NCBI GenBank assembly: GCA_013362805.1
Contig: JABFVL010000042.1
Coordinates: forward strand, 1-55,998
Origin: Mycobacteriales bacterium
GTDB taxonomy: Bacteria; Actinomycetota; Actinomycetes; Mycobacteriales; QHCE01
DNA length: 55,998 nucleotides
Direction of reading: 5' to 3'
Shown here: positions 15,884 through 24,430 of the stretch, piece after piece
How positions within the stretch are numbered: position 1 is the first letter of the stretch
Layout of the letters: every line of letters starts with the position of its first letter
The notes under the pieces: model-generated
Told to the model about the DNA's origin: nothing
Databases searched by the model: none
Seen by the model: only the letters and a program-made list of their open reading frames with translations
Translations under genes and position numbers: made by a program

Positions 15884-17890
15884 CTAAGCCACCGCCGCCG
15901 CGAAAACGTTCCGCAACAACTGCGCCAAAGCCGGGTCCCGAGGAATCGCGCCGTTAAACGACATCGAGCTGGCCGAAAACACCCACCCGCCATTTGGTTT
16001 GGGCACGTACATCATTTCGGCGCCTCCCTCCGGGTTCAGTCCCTCCGCGATCAACACCCCGCCAGGAACTGGACCGACCCGAGTATCAAGTTCCCATCCA
16101 GAAGCGGCTCCGTTGTACGCGACACTCCCAAAAGTGCTTCCGATTGAAAGTCCAGTACCCGCGAGGAAAGGGTGATTGTTTCGCACTTGATAGGGCGCGA
16201 AATCCATATAAGAGGGCGGATAAAGCGCGACTCCCAAGATCTGCGATTCGGATTGCCCAGACTCTTCAAAAAGATCGCGCTCTCCATCGGAACGGCGAAA
16301 AACGACGGCTTGGCCGTTAGCCGAATAGCTCACCCGTTCGTATATGCCATTTCCGCCCGTGTAAATAAGTCGACCACCCGCATTCTGGAAGTTCACAATA
16401 TTTTGGCGGGCGGCCTGAGACATATATTCGGGATGTGAGGTCAGCACAAGAGCCCGATAATTCGGAAGCCAACTCCCACCAGTGGAATGCAAATCGCTAT
16501 CGGTATAGCAATCGAATGCGATATTTTCCGCGCTCAGCCAGCGCCACAGGAAAAGATCGCTATACAGGAGGTGATCTATCACCCCAGTGGCCGAGGTATG
16601 AGTGAAGTTGCTCGGCCGCGCCAACGTGACAGTGCGCTGAACCCCATCTTGTCCGATGGAATACTGGTTATGACCGCCCCAGGTGTTGTACGCGTTATAT
16701 GTGTTCGTGGGCAACAGCACGGCAATGTTTTGCTGTGGTGTAGCTGGGCGGACCACAAACATCACTTGATGCCGCACGCCAGAGCCCGATTCCAATCGGG
16801 AGGCGTAGACGCCAGAAGGCCAGTTCGCCGCCACTGAGGCCGTGAAATCAGCGCTCCAACCACAACCATTGCTGCGATAGCCGTTCTGCACTGGTTTGAA
16901 CTGCCCGGTGCGCGGCGTCGCGCCCGTCATCGGGATGGGATCACCGGTCGCGGGAGCTATCCGAACCGTGGTGGAGGTATAAGACGGATATGTGGTGGAC
17001 ACATGAATGCTCACGCCTTGCCCGGGCTGAGTAGAAAGCGCACCTGGATAGCCCTGGAGCGCGGCCGAGTTTTCTTGGGTGAAGCCCGAGCCAACTTGAG
17101 CGCCATTGCCGTTGTTGACCCAATTCACACCCTGACTATCAATATTGTCTGAGTTCGCCAACCGGTACCACTTAAGCGCTCCATCAGGCCCTGGCACCGT
17201 GGCAGCACTCAACTCCACGGCATAAACCACACCATTGGTGTTAGACAGAATTTGTTTATGACGGTTGGAGGCCCAGCCAATCCCTACTTCGATGGCATTG
17301 CCGTTATTGGCCCACACGGGCGCACCTTCGCCCAAATATCTCCACCATCGCAGACTGCTGTCTTGGTGCGCGCCGAAAATGACGCCATTGGGATCGGCGA
17401 ATAGGTGCGGAAACTCCTGCCAACCAGCGCCTATCTGGGCGCCAGAATTTTGTGCCCACGCCACCGAGCCGTTACTGCCCACATAGCGATACCAAAAGAT
17501 CCGACCATCGCCATCTAGCCCATACAGAACGTTATTCCACCCACCGATGATGCGCGGAAAGTTCCACTGGAAACCAATCTGACTCCCACTCGCGGAATGC
17601 CAAAAGCCTTCACCGCTATTAGCGTCGGTCAGCACATATTGATACCAAAGCAAATCGCCGTTAGGCCGGAACGCGAATAGTTGCCCTTCGGCGCCAGCGA
17701 GCACCAACCGAAAGTCGTGCCAGAAAGTGCCAATCAATCGACCGTTGCCATTGTTGGCCCAAAAAATATTGCCGTCGGCCCAGCTGAAATGCCGGTACCA
17801 ATAGAGTTCTCCATCAGCCTGGATGCCGTAAAAGATCCCATTGCCGCCTGGAACCAGGCTGATAAATCGCTGTTCGGGGTCGTAGCTCAT
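15884..17890 (-). CDS. Tachylectin-like propeller fused to a dimethylformamidase-like domain
   Basis: The 668-residue protein has five to six tachylectin-type repeats at about 10-285 (for example DGELYWYRHF, DGRIFWYRYVG, DGALKWYRLA, each followed by W....G..IG.GW). A short linker leads to a C-terminal domain at about 290-668. The latter resembles the large-subunit C-terminal domain of N,N-dimethylformamidase-type proteins: LLPTNTYNAYNTWGG, YSDLFLWRWL, VLTSHPEYMS and GGRLIYTGGNGIYERV, an amidotransferase-like fold. No signal peptide or membrane segment is visible at the ATG (17890; GAAGGTG just upstream), although the sister lectin is secreted. Substrate unknown; an amide or glycan-linked group is an inference. 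Upstream lies GtrA. Confidence 0.8.
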   Translation of the reverse strand: MSYDPEQRFISLVPGGNGIFYGIQADGELYWYRHFSWADGNIFWANNGNGRLIGTFWHDFRLVLAGAEGQLFAFRPNGDLLWYQYVLTDANSGEGFWHSASGSQIGFQWNFPRIIGGWNNVLYGLDGDGRIFWYRYVGSNGSVAWAQNSGAQIGAGWQEFPHLFADPNGVIFGAHQDSSLRWWRYLGEGAPVWANNGNAIEVGIGWASNRHKQILSNTNGVVYAVELSAATVPGPDGALKWYRLANSDNIDSQGVNWVNNGNGAQVGSGFTQENSAALQGYPGALSTQPGQGVSIHVSTTYPSYTSTTVRIAPATGDPIPMTGATPRTGQFKPVQNGYRSNGCGWSADFTASVAANWPSGVYASRLESGSGVRHQVMFVVRPATPQQNIAVLLPTNTYNAYNTWGGHNQYSIGQDGVQRTVTLARPSNFTHTSATGVIDHLLYSDLFLWRWLSAENIAFDCYTDSDLHSTGGSWLPNYRALVLTSHPEYMSQAARQNIVNFQNAGGRLIYTGGNGIYERVSYSANGQAVVFRRSDGERDLFEESGQSESQILGVALYPPSYMDFAPYQVRNNHPFLAGTGLSIGSTFGSVAYNGAASGWELDTRVGPVPGGVLIAEGLNPEGGAEMMYVPKPNGGWVFSASSMSFNGAIPRDPALAQLLRNVFAAAVA

Positions 17891-17987
17891 GTCACCTTCA
17901 TCCCAGCGGGGCAGTGCTGTGTGGACGATTGTGGGACAACAGGCTGGCTAGCGCCAGGAACTAAAGTGGGCGCGTCGCCCAGACGTA

Positions 17988-18566
17988 CTAAATACGGGCG
18001 AATTCCCGCTCCGCGGCTGGAACCACTGAGGTGTCGGGCTCAACTTCAGGCGCGGGCAAGGCAATTGAGACAGCGTGAGCTGGCCGGGCGGCGGGGAAAA
18101 CCCAACGACGAAATGCCCACCACCGGAACCCGGCCGCGGCCACGGTTCCCAGTACCGAATAGCTAAGGAAGTCGGCCATTTCCTGAACCAGCCGAGATAC
18201 CTCAGGTTCCTGCAAGTGGAACACATATCGTGAGATGTACAGCCCCGCCACGTTAACGACCATGCCGATGCCGCTCACGGTGAAGAACAACAACGCTTCA
18301 ACGTGGCGTCGCCGCCCGCCCCGCGTGTTGAATGACCATTCGCGGTTCAACACATAAGAGAAGACGGTGGCAACCACCACCGCGACTACGCTCGCGGTGA
18401 CGGGCCGCGTGTGCAGAACTGTCCATTTCAGGACGTACCACACCACATTGTTCACGAGGTATGCGGCGCCGCCCACCGCGGCGAACCGCACGAACTCTCG
18501 ATGGTGGGCCAACCAGTTCCGCAGCTGGCGCACCCTGTTCGCTACACGACCTACTGGCTCAGACAT
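17988..18566 (-). CDS. GtrA-like membrane protein
   Basis: The 192-residue protein belongs to the GtrA/DPMS3-like family of small four-helix membrane proteins that help move or stabilise polyprenyl-phosphate-linked sugars. REFVRFAAVGGAAYLVNNVVWY is the family's first-helix signature, followed by ATVFSYVLNREWSFN, a second conserved block at the end of helix 3. The cytoplasmic C-terminal tail is about 45 residues, longer than the minimal family member. Together with the GT2 encoded at 11187 it could form a lipid-linked sugar system; that pairing is inferred. It is separated by 97 bp from the downstream lectin–amidase gene and by 30 bp from the end of mazG upstream. Confidence 0.88.
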   Translation of the reverse strand: MSEPVGRVANRVRQLRNWLAHHREFVRFAAVGGAAYLVNNVVWYVLKWTVLHTRPVTASVVAVVVATVFSYVLNREWSFNTRGGRRRHVEALLFFTVSGIGMVVNVAGLYISRYVFHLQEPEVSRLVQEMADFLSYSVLGTVAAAGFRWWAFRRWVFPAARPAHAVSIALPAPEVEPDTSVVPAAEREFARI

Positions 18567-18596
18567 GCGCGAATGGTAACTATTGAGTACCGGTAG

Positions 18597-19544
18597 TCAC
18601 TGCCCCTTGCTCTCCCGGGCGCGCACCTGACCGGCGAAACGATCAGCGGCCGCTCGCAAGGCCGCCTCAGCGTCAAGCCCCTGGCTGCGCGCTCCGGCCA
18701 CTATAGAAAACAGCAGGTCACCGAGCTCTTCTTCATCTTCAGGCACGTCAGCTTTCTTCACGGGCGCTCCGACATCGAATTGCTCATTCTTAAGGAGATA
18801 TTTCGCCGCTAGGGCAAGAGCCGGTTGGGAACGCGGCACGCCGTCCAGCGCCGACTTGCGGGATTTTTCCTCCCGTTTGATCTGCTCCCAATTCTGTTTC
18901 ACCTCGTCGGCGTCGGAGGCCACCACGTCGGCGAAAACATGGGGATGGCGGGAGACGAGTTTGTCGACGAGTCCGGCGGCGACATCATCGATCGTCCAGG
19001 GCTTTTCACTCTCGGCACCGAGCCGCGAATGAAAGACGACCTGAAGCAATACGTCACCTAGTTCTTCCCGCATGTGCTGTTCATCGCCGGAGTCCAGCGC
19101 GTCATAGGCCTCATAGGCCTCTTCCAAGAGGTAGGGCATCAAGGTGCGGTGAGTCTGTTCGGCATCCCACGGGCAGCCGCCCGGCGAGCGCAGCCTGTCT
19201 AGCACGGCCACCACGTCGAGCAACCGGGCGCCGGGTTGATCCCACGATCCGTATATGACTTCCAAAGTGGGGGGATCACTGGCGCGGACTGTCGCGCCAG
19301 CCAGTTGACGGGCGAGGTCGCCTTCAGGACCAGCAAGCCACACCACGTCTTGGTCAGATTCCAGAAGCGCTTTGGTGGGGTCTGGGATGACATGCACGGT
19401 TTTCCCGGCGGCGGTGAGCTGTTCTTGCAGCTCGGACTCGCTGGTCGCGTAGATGGGATGTGCGTGTAGCAACTCCCAAGCGCGGGCGCTGAGTAGGCCG
19501 GCCGGGACGCGTGGCGAGGTGACCAAAACGTAGATGGTGTGCAT
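18597..19544 (-). CDS. mazG: Nucleoside triphosphate pyrophosphohydrolase MazG
   Basis: The 315-residue protein hydrolyses NTPs or dNTPs to monophosphates plus pyrophosphate and cleans the nucleotide pool. The MazG domain begins at about residue 120 (LRSPGGCPWDAEQTHRTL) and carries EEAYEAYDAL and EELGDVLLQVVFHS, the E..E/E..D metal-binding helices. A second, weaker MazG-like half follows (NWEQIKREE, EEELGDLLFSIV). The N-terminal ~115 residues resemble the truncated methylase-like extension found in actinobacterial MazG. I chose ATG at 19544 (MHTIYVLVTSPRV) because upstream codons lack the family sequence; the SD is weak. In relatives mazG lies between mfd and eno; that order is kept here but with large insertions on both sides. 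Confidence 0.92.
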   Translation of the reverse strand: MHTIYVLVTSPRVPAGLLSARAWELLHAHPIYATSESELQEQLTAAGKTVHVIPDPTKALLESDQDVVWLAGPEGDLARQLAGATVRASDPPTLEVIYGSWDQPGARLLDVVAVLDRLRSPGGCPWDAEQTHRTLMPYLLEEAYEAYDALDSGDEQHMREELGDVLLQVVFHSRLGAESEKPWTIDDVAAGLVDKLVSRHPHVFADVVASDADEVKQNWEQIKREEKSRKSALDGVPRSQPALALAAKYLLKNEQFDVGAPVKKADVPEDEEELGDLLFSIVAGARSQGLDAEAALRAAADRFAGQVRARESKGQ

Positions 19545-19781
19545 GGCTCTTACTTTGCCGAAGCGGTGGGGCGACAAAGCGCTGGGGGCAGTTCTTCGCT
19601 CATTCCGCCCACCAGACTTATCAATAAATGTCATGGTATGCGGTAGCAATCATTGGACGAAGTACCAAGAAATCGTGCAATTTTGATCGCCCGTCACTGA
19701 ACAAAACCGTGTTTATATACCCGCTAGGCATAAATAAATGACCAGTGGTGAATGTGCGGCATCAACCGGGAGGTAATTCGC

Positions 19782-21488
19782 GTGAGATTGCATAAGACAG
19801 TCCCCAAAATTGTGATAGCAGCATCCATTGTGAGCTTGGCGCTCGCCACTTCCGCATATGCGGGACAAAGGTCCGAAACAGATACTCAAAAAACGATGGC
19901 GCCATTCACCGTCGTCGCCGAAAAAGGCGCCAGCGCTGAATCTGTCAAAGCGGCTATCACTCAATCCGGTGGCACCATCACCTCAGCCAACGAAGCCGCC
20001 GGAGTCTTCCAAGTGCAAGGCCCCACATCCGACTTCGCCAGCAAAGTCACCGCCACTGATGCCATCATCGGCGCCACCAGCGAACGCGCCATCGGCTACG
20101 CGCCACAAGCCAACGGGCGCAGCACCGAAGCCAACAAGAAAATCGAAAGCGAACACCTCGGCGCAGAAGCCAAAAAACCCAGCAAGCCCGGTCAACCCGC
20201 CGAAGGCATGGACCCCCTCGATGACAAACTATGGGGCCTAGACATGATCCAGGCCGACGAGGCCCGCAAAATCAACGGCGGTGACAAACGCGTCACCGTA
20301 GGGGTCATGGACACCGGCCTGGACGCCTCACACCCAGACCTGGCGCGCAACTTCAACGCCGAAAAATCACGCAACTTCGCACCGGACATCGAATCCATTG
20401 ACGGGCCCTGCGAAGTAGCTGGCTGCCTCGACCCAGTGGGCACCGACGACGGAGGCCACGGCACGCACGTAGCCGGTACGATCGCCGCCGCCGCTAACGG
20501 CTACGGCCTCTCGGGTGTGGCACCAAACGTCAGCTTGGTAGAACTCAAAACCGGCCAAGACTCCGGCTACTTCTTCCTCAAGCCCGTCGTCGACGCGCTC
20601 GTCTACGCCGGTGACAACGGACTAGATGTGGTCAACATGTCGTTCTACGTCGACCCGTGGCTCTACAACTGCCAGGCCAACCCAGCGGACAGCCCAGAGC
20701 AGCAAGCCGAGCAGCGCGCCATCGTCGAAGCCGTAAACCGCTCACTGGAGTACGCGCACAACAAGGGCGTCACCCTGGTCGGAGCACTCGGCAATGAACA
20801 CACCGACCTCGGTAAACCCGGCACCGACGCCAGCAGCCCGGACTACCCAGCGGACAGCGCCTACGAGCGAACCATCGACAACAGCACCTGCTTGTCGATG
20901 CCAGCCGAAGGCTCACACGTCATCGGCGTCAGCGCCCTGGGCCCATCGGGGAAGAAATCCGACTTCTCCAACTACGGCACCGAACAGATTTCGGTATCAG
21001 CCCCAGGTGGCTACTTCCGCGACGGATTCGGCACCGACTCCTTCCAAAAAGTCGACAACTTGATCCTCTCGACCTACCCACGCAAGGTGCTGGAAGAAGA
21101 AGGTCTCGTCGACGCCGACGGCAACCTGACCGAAGCTGGAACCAAAGCAGGAGTCATCAAAGAGTGCACCGCCGACGGCAAGTGTGGCTACTACAACTGG
21201 CTGCAGGGCACGTCGATGGCCTCACCGCACGCCGCTGGGGTAAGCGCGCTGGTTGTCAGTGCCCACGGGCATAAAGACAAAGATGGCGGGCTCACCATGA
21301 AGCCCAACAAGGTAGAACGGATTCTGCTGGACACCGCTACTGCGACCGCTTGCCCGGAACCGCGCACCGTCTCGTACACCAACGAGGGTCGCCCGGCTGA
21401 GTTCGACGCCACCTGCGAAGGTGACAAGAACTTCAACGGGTTCTACGGCTACGGCATCGTCAACGCGCTGGGCGCTGTGCAGCGCTAA
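19782..21488 (+). CDS. Secreted subtilisin-like serine protease (S8)
   Basis: The 568-residue protease has a signal peptide (core IVIAASIVSLALATSAYA), an inhibitor-I9-like propeptide at about 40-100 and a basic/charged linker. The catalytic domain shows Asp177 (VGVMDTGLDASHPDL), His226 (GGHGTHVAGT) and Ser478 (GTSMASPHAAG). Oxyanion-region Asn is in GALGNEH. Cys pairs in PCEVAGC and KECTADGKC may form disulfides outside the cell. Start GTG at 19782 has GGGAGG at 19768-19773. The protein ends just after the catalytic domain, with no sorting signal, so it is probably released. A strong terminator follows. It lies between mazG and mfd, where relatives usually have nothing, beside another exported hydrolase. 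Confidence 0.93.
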   Translation: MRLHKTVPKIVIAASIVSLALATSAYAGQRSETDTQKTMAPFTVVAEKGASAESVKAAITQSGGTITSANEAAGVFQVQGPTSDFASKVTATDAIIGATSERAIGYAPQANGRSTEANKKIESEHLGAEAKKPSKPGQPAEGMDPLDDKLWGLDMIQADEARKINGGDKRVTVGVMDTGLDASHPDLARNFNAEKSRNFAPDIESIDGPCEVAGCLDPVGTDDGGHGTHVAGTIAAAANGYGLSGVAPNVSLVELKTGQDSGYFFLKPVVDALVYAGDNGLDVVNMSFYVDPWLYNCQANPADSPEQQAEQRAIVEAVNRSLEYAHNKGVTLVGALGNEHTDLGKPGTDASSPDYPADSAYERTIDNSTCLSMPAEGSHVIGVSALGPSGKKSDFSNYGTEQISVSAPGGYFRDGFGTDSFQKVDNLILSTYPRKVLEEEGLVDADGNLTEAGTKAGVIKECTADGKCGYYNWLQGTSMASPHAAGVSALVVSAHGHKDKDGGLTMKPNKVERILLDTATATACPEPRTVSYTNEGRPAEFDATCEGDKNFNGFYGYGIVNALGAVQR

Positions 21489-21501
21489 TCACACCCGTCG
21501 A

Positions 21502-21540
21502 CGCGGGACCTCGGATGATATTCCGGGGTCCCGCGTTTTT
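21502..21540 (+). terminator. Rho-independent terminator after the subtilase
   Basis: A 14-bp stem (21502-21515 with 21522-21535, one T·G pair) closes a 6-base loop TGATAT and is followed by TTTTT at 21536-21540. It starts 13 bp after the protease stop. The stop codon of the convergent hydrolase lies in the T-run, so the hairpin may serve both genes. Confidence 0.9.
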
Positions 21541-23056
21541 AGTGCCACGGGGCCTCATCCGCCGGGCACACCTTATTTTTCGCCGGCATCGTGCCGCTCA
21601 CCAAATAAGCTAGCCGGGCTTGTTCAACGCAGGCCGAAGCCGGCGAATACATGGTGGTGTGGCCGGGGGCATCCAAGGTCAGCAGCCGCGCTTTACCCAG
21701 TTGCTTTGTCGCCATTTTGGCGCCCGTGTGTGGTGTTGCCGGGTCATGCGTGGTGTTGATGACCAGCAGTTCATGGGCGAATTTGGCATTCCAGGGACCG
21801 GTGTAGCGGTCTGCATCCTCAGCTGGCCAAGCCGCGCAGGGCATCATGTTAAAGGTCACCAGCCGACCAAACCCAGGGACTTTCTTATCCTGGCTAGCCC
21901 CAAGCTCAGAGTAGAGACTTGTCTTGGTGGGCTCATCGGAGTCGAGGCACTGAATCGCGTTATATGCCTCGTGCGGGTTGGTCTGATAGGACTCGTGCGC
22001 GGTGGCGACAACTTCGGCATTGTTGGTGTTTTTCGTTTCGTACAGTTTTTGCAGAATCGCCGCGGTCGTGGGCCAGGTTTTTACGGGCTTAAACAAGTTG
22101 TAGTAGACCATTGAGACCAGCGACGAATAGGTATATGTGATGCCGTCGGGATGTTCGATTGATGTGTGTTGCAGGTGGGCCAAAAGCTCGGACCACTTTC
22201 CGGCCAGGTTGCCGCCTTGAGCGAATGCGCATTTTTCGCCAGCTGCCTCACACATGGTGAAAAATCTGGTCAGGGTGTCTTGGGCCGCTTGCGCGACGTC
22301 TTGTCGCACGTCCACTGGCAGAGTTTTGGCCTCATCGCCATGGCCTCGGGAATTTCCCACCAGGTCCAGGGCGCCGTCCAAAATGATCGCTCGGGCCCGC
22401 TGTGGGTACAGGTTGGCGTATGTTGCGCCAATCACCGAGCCGTAGGAATAGCCGATGAAGTTCATGTCAGGTTCGCCTAGCGCCACGCGCACATGTTCCA
22501 GGTCATGCGCGGTATTGGCGGTTGACATGTGATTGAGGAGCTCGGCGCTGTGTTCCTGGCAGCGTCGACCCAATTCGGCCGCGCTATCCATGAAAGTGTG
22601 TTCTTGCTCGACACCGAATGGGAAATCTGGAATAGACCCGAAGAATTCGCTTTTCTCGTGTTCGGTGGTGAAGCAGTGGACCGCCGTGGAGCGGCCAATG
22701 CCCCGCATGTCCACTCCGATGAGATCGAAATGGGCACGGATGTCATCGCTGAATGTAACGCGCGCGCGGTCGCGCATTTTTCCAACTCCATCGCTGCCCG
22801 GGCCGCCAAAGTTCACGAACAGGGCGCCTTTTCGCTTTCCTGGATCCGTGGCGGGCAGTTTGATAAGCGCCAGGTCAATCTGCTTGCCTTGCGGTTCGTC
22901 GTAGTCGAGCGGGGCTTGCACGGTCGCGCATTCGAAGCCGTCTTGGCAGGTTGCCCACTGAGTTGTCGTGGGGGCAGCGTGGACTGGTGGTGCGGCTGAC
23001 ACCATTGTTGTCGCGGTGAGAACGCCCGTCATGAGCGCGGCTACGAAGGTGCGCAC
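21539..23056 (-). CDS. Secreted α/β hydrolase, tripeptidyl-aminopeptidase-like (S33)
   Basis: The 505-residue protein has a signal peptide (VRTFVAALMTGVLTATTMVSA, cut near VHA). An α/β-hydrolase follows: NFGGPGSDG forms the oxyanion loop, GVDMRGIGRS follows, the nucleophile Ser lies in FIGYSYGSVIGA, the acid is likely Asp in NTTHDPATP, and the His is in DAPGHTTM. The last ~90 residues form the TAP-like C-terminal domain with paired cysteines. This is the architecture of Streptomyces SlpD/SlpE and mycobacterial secreted tripeptidyl peptidases, which trim peptides outside the cell. GTG at 23056 is chosen because AAGGAG (23064-23069) lies 7 bases upstream; a longer frame starts at 23149 but lacks support. 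It may process peptides freed by the adjacent subtilase. Confidence 0.9.
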   Translation of the reverse strand: MRTFVAALMTGVLTATTMVSAAPPVHAAPTTTQWATCQDGFECATVQAPLDYDEPQGKQIDLALIKLPATDPGKRKGALFVNFGGPGSDGVGKMRDRARVTFSDDIRAHFDLIGVDMRGIGRSTAVHCFTTEHEKSEFFGSIPDFPFGVEQEHTFMDSAAELGRRCQEHSAELLNHMSTANTAHDLEHVRVALGEPDMNFIGYSYGSVIGATYANLYPQRARAIILDGALDLVGNSRGHGDEAKTLPVDVRQDVAQAAQDTLTRFFTMCEAAGEKCAFAQGGNLAGKWSELLAHLQHTSIEHPDGITYTYSSLVSMVYYNLFKPVKTWPTTAAILQKLYETKNTNNAEVVATAHESYQTNPHEAYNAIQCLDSDEPTKTSLYSELGASQDKKVPGFGRLVTFNMMPCAAWPAEDADRYTGPWNAKFAHELLVINTTHDPATPHTGAKMATKQLGKARLLTLDAPGHTTMYSPASACVEQARLAYLVSGTMPAKNKVCPADEAPWH

Positions 23057-23223
23057 GCGTCTACTCCTTGGCTCGAAGAACTCAGCGGGAGCCAGCCTAA
23101 GGGGTGCCGGACAAATCGGCTGAAACGGGAATTCATTAGTGTTGCCCACACATTGCTAACGTGTCCCGGCAGAAAAAACCTGGAGCACCGGCACATCCGG
23201 CACCAGCGGAATACGCTGACCTC

Positions 23224-24429
23224 ATGCCCGAGACAACTCGTCCTCCCCACCCACAAGCCAGCTACGAGGAATGGAGCGATTGGGCGAGCGGCCTCACTCC
23301 TCGGGAAATAACGCAAAAGGCACACGGCATCCAACGAGAAATCGACACAGCTCTCGGTCAATTTCATGGTGGTGAGCCAAACTTGACCTCGACACATGAA
23401 CATCTTCGCCCGCTAACCTGGCTCACCTGGCAACTCACCAGACACGTCGCACATGGCATACCCAACTACGGCAAATATCGCGTAGGGCCCCTGGGCACCG
23501 CGGAAGCCGCCGAGCAAGCGCTAGCGACACAACCGCTGCTGAACGAGCTCTGCCGCACAAGCGGGAAATGGTTCGCGCTGCTTGGAGCACTGCCAGAACC
23601 TGACGAAAACGGCCCCGAAAAAGGAAGCGTCGTGTACGCCGCCTCAGAAATCGCACTAGCGGCTCACCAAGCGAAGGCGGTTCTTGATGAGATCGCCGCG
23701 CTCCCCGACGACGTCTCGGCTAGTTTAAAACTCCAAGAACTCGCCGGGATCGTTCACGCGTATCCACTCACCGCGATACACGACCCCACGGCGAACGTCC
23801 ATTGGCGAGTCACGGTAGACGAATACGCCACACCAGAATTGCCGCAATTCGCCAAAGACACCATGGCGAGAACCGCAACGGCGCTCGCCGAGACGAAAAA
23901 GTGCGAGCGATGGCTACACAAACACAGAAACCGAACCGGATACGAGCTACTTCCCGACGCGATTACTCACCTGGATGGTCTAACCAGCGCCCTCAAATTT
24001 CACGCCACTGACAGCCATAACCTCGAAGAACTAGGCCGCGTTCGGGATGTCACGGTGCGGTTGGTGGATCTGCTAAAAGACAAGCTGACCACCGAAATCG
24101 ACGCGCTCCCCGACCGCTATTTCAACCACGCACACCCCAAACCAGAACTTTCCTACCTGGTCATGCTGAAAAACAAGCTAGGGCGGCTCGTATCCGATGC
24201 ACCCAGCGATGTTGAGAAATACTCACGCCTAGCCGGAGTCGAGACGGACTGGAATCTTGGCCTCAACGACTACACGGCCAAGGGTTCTTTGCCCAAGGTC
24301 AGCGAAGCATTGACGGGGCTACGCACAACGCTGCAAAGTGCACGAGAACACTCACTACCTAGGCCCCCTGGGCCAAAGTTTGGCGACTACACCGCCATGA
24401 GCCCACGTCGGCATAGCCGACGGCCATAA
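23224..24429 (+). CDS. Helical cytoplasmic protein of unknown function
   Basis: The 401-residue protein has no signal peptide, membrane helix or motif I recognise. The sequence is rich in charged, amphipathic helices. Conserved-looking stretches include YEEWSDWASGLTPREI, LRPLTWLTWQLTRHVAHGIP and LHKHRNRTGYELLPDAI. ATG at 23224 is used; a frame extends to 23161 but has no SD and a Pro/Ala-rich start. TACGCT just upstream could be a -10 for a nearly leaderless mRNA. It is convergent with mfd, with one base between the stop codons, and divergent from the secreted hydrolase. Nothing links it functionally to either. It is probably real, given the length and plausible codon use. Confidence 0.7.
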   Translation: MPETTRPPHPQASYEEWSDWASGLTPREITQKAHGIQREIDTALGQFHGGEPNLTSTHEHLRPLTWLTWQLTRHVAHGIPNYGKYRVGPLGTAEAAEQALATQPLLNELCRTSGKWFALLGALPEPDENGPEKGSVVYAASEIALAAHQAKAVLDEIAALPDDVSASLKLQELAGIVHAYPLTAIHDPTANVHWRVTVDEYATPELPQFAKDTMARTATALAETKKCERWLHKHRNRTGYELLPDAITHLDGLTSALKFHATDSHNLEELGRVRDVTVRLVDLLKDKLTTEIDALPDRYFNHAHPKPELSYLVMLKNKLGRLVSDAPSDVEKYSRLAGVETDWNLGLNDYTAKGSLPKVSEALTGLRTTLQSAREHSLPRPPGPKFGDYTAMSPRRHSRRP

Positions 24430-24430
24430 A

